Shown: piece by piece, positions 49,626-58,141 of the stretch
Position numbering within the stretch: the stretch's first letter is position 1
How the letters are laid out: each line of letters opens with the position of its first letter
DNA from: Reticulitermes lucifugus
Lineage: Eukaryota; Arthropoda; Insecta; Blattodea; Rhinotermitidae
Reading direction: 5' to 3'
Length of the DNA stretch: 64,000 nucleotides
NCBI GenBank assembly: GCA_026260175.1
Contig: JAKCWW010001032.1
Location: forward strand, 19,163-83,162
The notes under the pieces: model-generated
The model's input: the letters and a program-made list of their open reading frames with translations, nothing else
Told to the model about the DNA's origin: nothing
Database searches by the model: none
Position numbers and translations under genes: made by a program

Positions 49626-50654
49626 CACTCACCAGGTGTCAGCTCACTTTCGAGCCGCCGTCCAAGACCATGTTTAGCAAAGTCCCGCTAGAGTGTACCA
49701 CCTTTCAGATACACTTCATATTGAAACCGGAAACACGTACATTCTATATAGATTTATGGATCGATCTACCAATGGCTATTGCAGTAAATTCTGATGTGTG
49801 TACTATATAATGTGACCTTCATTAATACGTTAGACTACCCTGAAGACGGAGGCAGCAAGCCTTTGAGAAACATTGGTACCTGTATACGGACATACACGAC
49901 CGCAGTCGCCGTGTGAACCTCAAGTCTCGCAAATGATTTCCAGTTTAAAAAAATAAGGGCGTTACTCTTTAGAAATTCTTGCAGAGGATTCAAAAGAGAC
50001 AGGTTGACTTTTCAAACTTGGGCTACGTTATCCAGACAGTATTTTATCACTGCTTAACGGAAGTAACGACAGGTTACACTGTACATCCGCAAATTACGTA
50101 TGAGTATGTGCAGGTGTAAATAGAGATTACAAAGGCGCTCGAGTAAGGTACAGAACTACAAAAGGTCACTGTCCCTACAGCCCTGACCTCGTCGTCGTGC
50201 TTTGATCGACTTGAGTACAGAGTTCTAATACGGAAACACAAATATACGGAGTTGCTATAAGAGCATTGGCAAGTAAGTAGACGACCTTGTCAGGTCCAAG
50301 GACATCTCTCCGAGAGTCAGGAACCATTGATCTCTCTTCGTAATTATTCAAAGCATGACATGTGGGCCTGACCGTGATGATTCAGTCATGCCGTGGTAGT
50401 ACCCGCCTTCAACCCCAGCAAAGCCGTCCTGCTGTCGCACGCGTAACATATCGAATAAATCAAGTTCAGAACCAAGTGTTTAACAACGAAAACTCTTGGG
50501 TCTGGCGTGACACACGTACGAGCTATAACAGATACATAAACTCCTGTATTATGCCGTACCATCGTATTCCGTCTAGTTAAATGAAACACTGTTCTTTTTT
50601 CTTATTCTGACCTGTTTCCACCTACTCAGTGTAGGCGTAGAGGTTATTGTTTAC
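49626..50654. other. No gene; repeat fragment with hammerhead-like core at 49838-49880
   Basis: Plus strand: CTGAAGA at 49840-49846, then GGAGGC/GCCTTT able to pair, then GAGAAACATTGG. This is the CTGANGA - stem - GAAAC pattern in a single-arm copy. The remainder is unassigned. Confidence 0.5.
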
Positions 50655-50840
50655 TTGATCACACTGAACGATACATACACACTTGGTAGGACTCCTCTGA
50701 ACGAGGAATCGGCCCGTCGCAGAGACCTTTACCTGCACAACACACAATATTCACAATAAACTAGACATCCATGCCCCGGGCGGGATTTGAACCTGCAATC
50801 CCAGCAAGCGAGTGGCCGCAGACCTACGCGTTAGACCATT
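50655..50840 (-). mobile_element. Truncated SINE family A
   Basis: The minus strand retains the B box (GGTTCAAATCCC), GGCATGGATGTCTAGT and AAGGTCTCTGCGACGGGCC blocks. It lacks the very 5' head (breaks near 50840) and the A-rich tail. Confidence 0.85.
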
Positions 50841-51359
50841 ATCTATTCTACCATGACTTTTAATGCAATAGGATCACAAGTGATTAGAAACAGCTCCCAT
50901 ATCCTGATAAGACAGGAACCCAGAAGCTGAACAAGTCATGTCGATACCGCAGTTTACGTACATCGACTACCGACGCCTGGGTTTCTTTTCATGCAAAAAG
51001 TATGTTGACTTTTCGTAATATAAAAGGATATTTTGTTATTTATGCACTGTTGTATTTTCAGATTATGTAAGTTTTCCCCATAAACTGAATCCAAATCTGT
51101 GCTTTACGTTGTAGCTAGATAAGAAATGGTTATTAATAGGTGTTAGAGAAATTCAGAAGAGCAAAGCATACATTTCAGGAATATGACTGCCAGTATTATG
51201 ACAGATACATGCAGTGCCGGCATTTGTTTACCGGAATGTAAGCCGAGCTCCTCAGACGACGAATATTATCTTCTGGTTGCACATGGTGAAATGATCAGCT
51301 TGCTAGAATTAAATATCCACCACCACAAACATCAACACCGCATGCCCCATCACGACATA
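50841..51359. other. 3' flank of the coding frame; no feature
   Basis: The plus-strand 63-codon frame (51183-51374) is His-rich but unsupported. If the gene continues beyond 51384 by splicing, this would be intron. Confidence 0.4.
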
Positions 51360-52355
51360 CTAAGATACATGTGAAGTCAGTACCATGTCGAAGCGATGAA
51401 GTCGGTCCTCAGATACTGCAGGCGCTAGCAGCTGTCTGTCACGCCGACACTGCCTGCAGCCACAGTCGCGGTATCCGAGCAATCTCAATGGCGGCGGCGG
51501 CGGAGGAACTGGGGGCGGAACTGGAGACGACAGTTCCAGCGAGTCTGAGGAACTGGTGTTAGCCCCACCGCTGTACTGCTGACGTGTTTCCCGGCGAGTT
51601 GTGTTCGCATTGAAGATGAGCCTCGCCTCACGAAACTCGGGCAGGTAGCGTTGTTGCTGTTGCTGTTGTTGTTGTTGTTGCTGCTGCTGTTGTTCTTGTT
51701 GTTTTCCGCTGCAGTTCTGTTGAGGCCGTAAAAAGTCATCCAGAAGATAAAAGGATTGAGCCCGTGTCGAAGAAGAGACAGCCTGAGCTTGCTGCGGATG
51801 ATGGTGGTGGGGATGGGGTTGCGGAAGGGATGCTGGTGGGATCCTCATAAGAGCCCCCAAACTGCGCCACCTTCGCTGTGGCCCCACATCACAGGGGGGC
51901 GTTTCTATTACCGAGTTCTCCATTTCGTCTTTAGTGGCTCTGGTGCGACGCGACCTGGGCGGCCACCACGCCTGAGGACTTAGCAAGCTTACGCTCTTCT
52001 TCATCAGCACCCCGCGCAAAGAAGTCTGGTTCTCCTTTTTTGTTCCTCCTGTCCTAGATCTTCCCACCATCACATCCTCGTTCTCCGCTTCTTCCTCGAG
52101 GACCATGACGGAAGTGTTTCCGTATTTGACACTGAGTCGCATGGCCACAGAGGCAGCTGGGCCTCTGCTGCCTCTGGGGCGAACTACAAATCCATAATCG
52201 GTATCAGCACATGCCGTTGGTAGAGTAGCTGTCCTCGCACGATGAGGTCGTTCGCGGGCTGTGCCACGGGACAGACAGGAGAAGGAGGCGGAATGACGCA
52301 GAGGCGGCGCTGGAGGCGGTGGTTGGCCACTCCTTGTCATATTTGCCATCTGCAA
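51360..52355 (-). CDS. Large coding exon of an unknown insect protein, Pro-, His- and Gln-rich
   Basis: This is the one long frame in the window: about 331 codons from a TTG at 52355 (first ATG at 52349) to a TAG at 51360. It lies in a GC-rich island, with strong third-position GC on the minus strand. Visible segments: PPPPAPP (about residues 12-18), a basic Ser/Arg region, an acidic patch LEEEAENED (about 86-94), a basic stretch PPRSRRTRATK (about 132-142), HPHHHHP (about 181-187), poly-Gln (about 219-237), then VPPPVPPPPPP (about 281-291) and a Cys/Arg segment DCGCRQCRRDR. There is no recognisable enzymatic domain, signal peptide or membrane segment; it looks intrinsically disordered. It is probably one exon. 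A possible donor, ATG|GTACTG, ends the exon at 51384, so the printed C-terminus may be intronic. The frame stays open upstream to a TGA at 52398-52400. No homologue is recognised. Confidence 0.75.
   Translation of the reverse strand: MQMANMTRSGQPPPPAPPLRHSASFSCLSRGTARERPHRARTATLPTACADTDYGFVVRPRGSRGPAASVAMRLSVKYGNTSVMVLEEEAENEDVMVGRSRTGGTKKENQTSLRGVLMKKSVSLLSPQAWWPPRSRRTRATKDEMENSVIETPPCDVGPQRRWRSLGALMRIPPASLPQPHPHHHHPQQAQAVSSSTRAQSFYLLDDFLRPQQNCSGKQQEQQQQQQQQQQQQQQRYLPEFREARLIFNANTTRRETRQQYSGGANTSSSDSLELSSPVPPPVPPPPPPLRLLGYRDCGCRQCRRDRQLLAPAVSEDRLHRFDMVLTSHVS
51651..51704 (-). repeat. CAG/CAA tract encoding poly-glutamine
   Basis: Mixed CAA and CAG codons on the minus strand encode about 18 residues, nearly all Gln, with one Glu interruption. 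Mixed codon use suggests the tract is kept for the protein rather than being a young pure-CAG expansion. Confidence 0.9.
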
Positions 52356-52442
52356 TATATCCTCGTACTGCGGACGTTTTTCTTGCTGGGAGCCACATCA
52401 GTACCGCCGAACTCGCCTGGAGCTACCGGACGACTGCTCCAT
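52356..52442 (-). other. In-frame upstream extension with a strong-context ATG and a single TGA
   Basis: In the same frame as the long ORF, an ATG at 52442 in a near-ideal context (ACACCATGGAG) opens 14 codons (MEQSSGSSRRVRRY), then TGA at 52398-52400, then 14 more open codons (CGSQQEKRPQYEDI) leading into the long frame. Possible readings are a splice acceptor after the TGA (for example CTCCCAG|CAAG at about 52387), a sequence error or polymorphism, a short in-frame uORF, or stop-codon readthrough. An acceptor-like TTGTTTAACAG lies farther upstream, near 52470. Confidence 0.45.
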
Positions 52443-52989
52443 GGTGTTGCTATGCGCTGACTGCGAGGAGCTGTTAAACAAGGTGCGGGGGCTGGGATCT
52501 GTAACACGGGCGTGACATCAGCTGTAAGCGGGGAGAAGGCGTGCTTTACAACTGTACAAACTAAAGAAACAATAAACAGTACCACAAAAGACAGTGTAAT
52601 GTGGCGCCAGGAAGGAAGGGTAACGTGACAACCAGGTAAATGACAAGAAATAAATCGACAAACTGGAATGACAGCACATGCAGTTGATAGCAGCAGCAAG
52701 AAGCAAGGTGTATAAGAGTTCTTGTCTACATTTATATACTGACTGCAGTCATCCTCGTACAGTTCAGAGGCGGCAGTAGTAAAGAGGAACCGTGGAGTCC
52801 TGCTATGGGAAACCGATGGCATATTCTGACAGTTACTTCACTTCTTGGGGTTTCGAGACATCTTTTGTTTCACTAAGCTCAACAGCTGCACAACACTCAT
52901 TAGGATTCTGTCACTTAGCGACTATGCAAATCGCAGTTAACAGTATTCTGTATTAAATAGCAATCATAGTACACATCAATCTATGAAAA
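52443..52989. other. GC-moderate upstream flank; overlapping 161-codon minus-strand frame of doubtful status
   Basis: A second minus-strand frame (52337-52822) overlaps the start of the main one in another phase. It has two hydrophobic segments (for example FVVLFIVSLVCTVV) but poor coding character. It may be 5' untranslated or intronic sequence of the gene. Confidence 0.3.
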
Positions 52990-53840
52990 ACACTTGTGTT
53001 TTATTCATACACTTCCGACATGTTTCGGTAGCGACCGACCATCTTCCGGGAGAAAGGTACTTGGTACTACTCACGGCACATACCGATTCACCATTGTGGT
53101 CATAAGGATCAGATACGCTGTAAAGCAACCAGACAGGTAGAAGTCCACATTAACTCCAACGAAAAGCAAAAAATCACACTCTGTTCCTATACAAACAAGA
53201 CTGTGCCTCAATATTTATGCTCTAACAGAAAGATATTAAGAAACTGAAGACTAAAAATGGCGAATTAATATGGCTGGACATATGTACATGGTGTAATCAA
53301 GGAACAAATAACTTACAGGACTGAATTTTAATAAGCTGATTGAAATTGTTAATATAAGAAACATTTTAAAAGTTACTATTTAAATTAGATGCAAATACTG
53401 GTTACTGATAGCTATAAGTCAAATTAAATGCACTTGCAGATTTACTTTTACGTGTATGTATTTAGGTGCCAATTGCTTAATCGTACAAATCCTGTTGAAC
53501 CATCTGGCAGTATTGTCTTTGATAATTTTTTCTTGTGTTTTTTAAATATGTGTTGTCTGTGCCTGTTGGGCATTTATAATCTTAATGTTTTCCCTATTTT
53601 CCGTGCATTAGACAAGTGCATTTTGTTATTAGCAGTTGTCTAATACACGGAAAATAGAGAAAACATTAAGAAAAAACTGGTTGCTAAATTTATGATTGGA
53701 AACGGGTGTATTGTAATACGGTGTAATAGCTTGACATATAGTCCAACAAATTAATAAACTTGTATATTTTTATCCTTTTATTTAAATAACTTCCAAAAAA
53801 AAGATGGTATGTCGCGATCGAAACGTGACAGAGTTATAAT
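52990..53840. repeat. Composite fold-back element with nested perfect-like hairpin
   Basis: The left end (53014-53060) reads CCGACATGTTTCGGTAGCGA, CCGACCATCTTCC. The right end (53800-53840) contains the diverged reverse complement (AAGATGGTATGTCGCGATCG, AAACGTGACAG). Between them an inner hairpin pairs CTTAATGTTTTCCCTATTTT (53581) with AAAATAGAGAAAACATTAAG (53651-53670). Outer arms are older than the inner one. Confidence 0.65.
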
Positions 53841-55199
53841 AAACAGCTGATATACTCGTATACTACATAGATCCATGTGTGCTATGATGTTTGTATAATA
53901 TACTATATTTAAGCACGCGATTAATAATGAAATAATTCCCATAAACAGAGTTTTAATTCATTAAAATATGATAGTTCCTATGAAGCTAAAACTTACTTCT
54001 CCCTGCATTCACCAGTCACTTTCAAAACTATAACCAAAATAATGAGAACGAGCCTTTAGAGTAAAAGAGTAGTCAGGCTTTAAAAATTCGGGCTTTATGG
54101 TTCGGATTTTGGCTATGAAGACGACGCGTAATTTGCTACATTGGTACAAAAGTTTCGGAGGTACCTGCTGCCTGCATCACTCGCACTAAAGATGAAGGCA
54201 AGAGGTTCTTCTGCAACGTTACCTTTCCACCAAGTTACGAGCCGTCACGTCCCAAAAGGCAATAATTTTCAGGCTTTACAAAGCTTGTATTCTCTAACGG
54301 AGAGTCATTGTAAGGCCTACCTTAAATCATAGGTAACATAAACTGACGTGAAGATGCGTGTCTTCTGTGATATTTCACCGTGTCTACTGGTTAAAGTTAC
54401 CGACTTTCGGAGGAGCCTACAGCCTCCGCAACGTCGGTAGCTATTTGCCAGTCGGCATTGCGCAACATTCCGGAAGACCTCATTCTTTGTTGACACAGCT
54501 GTAAAAACTGAAGGACTTCTCAGGATATCCGTCAGCTTGTCATTATGTTTACGGAAGCACCGGATTATAAGCATCTGAAGAACAACTTTCGACCCTTTTA
54601 AAGGAGGCGTATTTTGGATTTCCTTCTTCTGAGAAACCATTACGGTACCAGGTCGGGGTCTATTGTTTGTCGGGGCCCATACTTTTTGCTATTATTTCCC
54701 TGTTGTCTCTTCAACGTAAGCCTTACTTGTCGTTTTGTCTACAGGCACACAGCCAGCACCGACATCTGTGCAAGAATCGCTAAACTAAACCGAAGCTTAC
54801 TCTCACAAAAACGTAAGATGGTGTCGGGACATGAAGTATATCACAACACGCATTCCAAATATCCGTACAAATTTGAGATAAGTAAACAGTTTCACGCTCC
54901 GACAGCTTTATCCGAGACGAAATAAGCCCTCCTTCGGACCAAGTTGGTTTGACTCCAGAGAAAAACTACACAAAGGCTAATTTTCCCTCCGGAAACAGAA
55001 CGCCTGTCGGCCTACTAGTAGACAGTGACTTTACTGACTGAGCTGTCGTGGCGTTTATCATTAGTCGACGGTATCAGTATTGCAATAAAACTGCAATGAG
55101 TGTTGTCATGGCGGGAGGTGAATGTCCCGATTTCTGCATCATTCAGCGTACTTACAGATGTTAACTTATTTGGCATTTGTAGTGGTAGTTTATTTAAAA
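53841..55199. other. No gene; fold-back fragment at 54353-54480
   Basis: Positions 54353-54480 have GTGTCTTCTGTGATATTTCA and, inverted, GCGCAACATTCCGGAAGAC, plus an inner hairpin TTACCGACTTTCGGAGG/CCTCCGCAACGTCGGTAG. This is the same family as 38086-38292. Frames of 103-107 codons around it are not supported. Confidence 0.55.
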
Positions 55200-55395
55200 A
55201 TGCTATTACTGTTAATTGGGATGGATGTGGTAGAAAGCGGCTGTGGCCTATTTTAAGGAATTGTCTCGGTGTTTATCTGAATTAACCGAGTTACAATGTG
55301 AAAAACCTCAGCCGGGACAGTCGGTGCCCCACGGAGGTTCGACCTGGCACCTCCCGAATACAGGTCAGAAGCGCCTTGTTCGGTCTTAAATTACT
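55200..55395 (-). mobile_element. tRNA-derived SINE family D, minus strand
   Basis: The reverse complement reads CTGACCTGTATTCGGGAGGT, a diverged B box region CAGGTCGAACCTCC, then CCGACTGTCCCGGCTGAGGT, AAAATAGGCCACAGCCGCTT and CCACATCCATCCCAATTAAC. This parallels the copy at 46948-47300. Confidence 0.7.
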
Positions 55396-55446
55396 GGTGT
55401 CTCCGTTTGATGATGTAACATGGAGGTTGGTTTGTTGTTTGACTGG

Positions 55447-55485
55447 TTGGTGGTGCTGGTGTTGGTGTTGGTGTTGGTGCTGTTG
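55447..55485. repeat. GGTGTT-type short tandem repeat
   Basis: Repeats of GGTGTT and GGTGCT over about 38 bases. Confidence 0.9.
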
Positions 55486-57059
55486 CAGGGAGAGCATCTA
55501 AACGAAGACTTATGATAGACAGATAACCATTCCTCAGCATTATACAAACTTGCTGTTCAGAAATGACAACTTTATAGGGTCAAGCTGAGAGGATTAACAG
55601 TAGGCCGTGTGTGTGCATAATGAAGCTTTACACCTTCCGTCACAGAGAATATATAACATATGTATTATGAAGTCATTTTAGCCACTGAGGTTAAGGAAAA
55701 TTATCAGTTTATTCTGAGAACCAGTTAAAATTTTGAGACTACCGCAGCCCATTAAAGGATTTACTGAAATGAGAATGTATATATAACGAAGTATAGAACA
55801 CCTTTAATAGGCCTATGGTAAAAGCAGTACAGGAAATTTGTCCCTGTATTTAATTAAGCTTCTCGTTATGAAGGCGTATGGGTAGTGGTATAGCGCCACG
55901 CATTCTTGTCCTCGGTACTAGATGGAAGTGAATTCTCAGCTTCAAGTCCCGGACGCTTTACACTCCGAGGGAAAAACTGCGATACCTGCTGGAAAGGAAA
56001 CAAAGCCTGTCTGTGCTGTAAAGAAGACAAACAGCTTTTCCCTTGTCTGGAACCCAACCCGATTCTCCATTGTCCAGCCGACATCTTAGTCGCTAGAGAG
56101 ACTGTCGTGTGAAATGTAATGTATGTATATGAAGAGTATAATAGACGTGATATGTCTGGAAACAAGAACTGAGTCAGTTGAATCATTCTTATTTTAAACA
56201 ATTATAACTGGGAAAAGATCTGACATAAGAAAATAAACGAAGAAGAAGCGAGAACTTGTTTCCTCACATACTGCATGCCAGACGCAATGCTGTGTATGCA
56301 AATAGCAAACGTTTCTTGAACCGCGCCAAGCTGCTCAGGCAACTCCTGCGACTCCATAAATTAACACAGTGAACCTAGGATACCTTGCAATCATGTGCAA
56401 GCTAATGGCCAAGTAACTGGGCTTCCATAGCAACTAGGTCACGTACTTGACTGTCACTGGTTACTGACTGACTTTGCTGTTAGGTAACGGAATGTGGGTT
56501 AAAATAGCTTTAGTACAAAAAATTTCATAATTCTTCGCCCATTTATTTAAGAATATTCATCATGTAACAGAGGCGTGCTGCTAATGGAAAGTGACAGTTT
56601 CTTTTTATTTCATTCCACTTGTTCACTCCTTAGTGATTTTACTTCCCGACGGCTAACTCATCAATTGGCAATGGCCCTTCTTGTGTTGTGACCACGGCGT
56701 ATAGGACACAGAGAATCTTGGCTGGGGAGCGAGAGGCTCGATTTCATGATAACTCTTTTGAAGCCAAAGTATATGTATTAATACTTTCAGTAATATGCTT
56801 CATGATATTCAAGGCATTAAAATTCGAATTCGTTCTTCTGTCAACTTGTTTCGTATTCCTTTCACTTAACGACAATTCCTACCCATTAAAACTCTAAAAT
56901 AAAAGGTGTTAAACTAGTTCTAAAGTAGTTCTTATGCTTGCACCCATAATAGCTAATGGTAGTGTTGATACATTTTAAGAACAAGCCTCGTGGTGTGCTT
57001 AATACGACAACTACACAAAAACCAGTACGAATCAACAGTCTAGCTTTACTTTTTTTTCT
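55486..57059. other. No gene; possible SINE-like fragment at 55868-56105
   Basis: Positions 55876-55960 read GGGTAGTGGTATAGCGCCAC, then GCTTCAAGTCCCGG, spaced like A and B boxes of a tRNA-derived repeat. The 111-codon minus frame across it is not supported. Confidence 0.4.
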
Positions 57060-57185
57060 ACCTTCTTATGGTTTTGTAAAATCGTTTCTTTTCCATTGCA
57101 TTCGGTTCACAATTTCGCGATTCCATCAGAACAAAATTCATTAGGTTGGGCCATCAACCAGTCTTTCACAGCTTTTTTCTTTTTT
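57060..57185 (-). pseudogene. mariner/Tc1-like transposase C-terminal remnant
   Basis: The minus-strand frame just upstream of the stop at 57107 encodes AVKDWLMAQPNEFCSDGIAKL split over a few blocks: AVKDWL, then PNEF, then GIAKL. This fits the C-terminal end of mariner-family transposases (aV..WL..q...Fy..GI..Lv.Rw.kC). After a stop or frameshift the text continues weakly toward 57060. No catalytic D,D motifs lie in the window near it. It is a dead fragment beside a fold-back repeat. Confidence 0.6.
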
Positions 57186-57250
57186 CTGTGACTTATGGTA
57201 ATTTTATCGGTGCTAATTCTTCGATTGTCCAGGATACGTTTATAGACTTG

Positions 57251-57403
57251 AGATCTGCGCTCTTCTAGGATATTACGCGGCGTCGTGTGATAATTATTTA
57301 CCGACGTTTCGGGACAACATGTCGGTCCCATCTTTGCGGGTCAAAAGTCCGAGTAGGATTTTCCTACACGAAGCCGCGTAATATCCCAGAAGAGAGCAGA
57401 TCT
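57251..57403. repeat. Fold-back repeat, same family as 5209-5384
   Basis: Outer arms AGATCTGCGCTCTTCTAGGA and the reverse complement of TCCCAGAAGAGAGCAGATCT pair, followed by ATTACGCGGC..CGTGT on both sides. The minus strand holds AAAGATGGGACCGACATG, TTGTCCCGAAACGTCGGTAA. Confidence 0.85.
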
Positions 57404-57865
57404 CATCAACATCGCGGCGGAAGCCTTAAACCAACTTTATAGACTTCCTCCTGATCTTAAGTACATATTTCAGCCGATGGTCGCCCAGAACACTCATCAT
57501 CGACATCACACTCATCAGTCCTACTTCTAAATTTTTTACCCATTCGTAACATTCGTCTGGCTCATACAATTACAATGATAATTCTCCCTAAACTTCGCCA
57601 ATTTTCACATCATCTAACCGCAAAAATAGGCTTACAAATCACAGAACTTCTTCGGCTCATTCTATCAATGAAGCAGCCGTGTTTAAGCATGTCACACTTT
57701 TGTTACCATATAGGCCGTATTTAAAAGACGATCTAGGTGCACATGACGAGAAGTTTTTAATATCTGCGGATTTCTACTTAGTAGTATCTGAGGATTTTAA
57801 GACATAATTCTTAAACCATAAACTTTTCGGTGCAACCTGTATTATTCTGAAGGTTAAGTTCAGGT
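57404..57865. other. No feature recognised
   Basis: AT-rich spacer between the fold-back repeat and a SINE. Confidence 0.5.
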
Positions 57866-58130
57866 TTGTTTTTTTTCAATGGCTCGACAGCCCCTAGAGG
57901 GCCTTGGCCGCCTCATTTTTCGAGGCTTCACGATCACACTTTGTAGACACACCACATTCGGTAGGACTCCTCTGGACGAGGGACCAGCCCGTCGCACAGA
58001 CCTCTACCTGACAACACACAACGGTCACAAGAGACAGACATCCATGCCCCCGGTGGGATTCGAACCCAGAATCCTAGTAAGCGAGCTGCGGCAGACCCAC
58101 GCCTTAGACCGCACGGCCACTGGGATCGGC
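57866..58130 (-). mobile_element. tRNA-derived SINE family A with 11-bp target duplication
   Basis: A perfect direct repeat, TAAGTTCAGGT, at 57855-57865 and 58131-58141 flanks it. The minus strand starts GCCGATCCCAGTGGCCGTGC, has an intact B box (GGGTTCGAATCCC) and ends in an A-tail (plus-strand T run). Frames on both strands are SINE translations. Confidence 0.94.
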
Positions 58131-58141
58131 TAAGTTCAGGT

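Noticed and set aside
51371-51983. Plus-strand frames opposite the long minus-strand exon
   Set aside because: Shadows of the GC-rich coding exon; their Arg/Ala/Pro-rich products follow from the opposite-strand codons.
52337-52822. 161-codon minus-strand frame with hydrophobic segments overlapping the main coding frame
   Set aside because: It overlaps the better-supported frame in another phase, lacks coding-type composition and ends immediately after the overlap. It could be real only if a frameshift or splice joined it, for which there is no sign.
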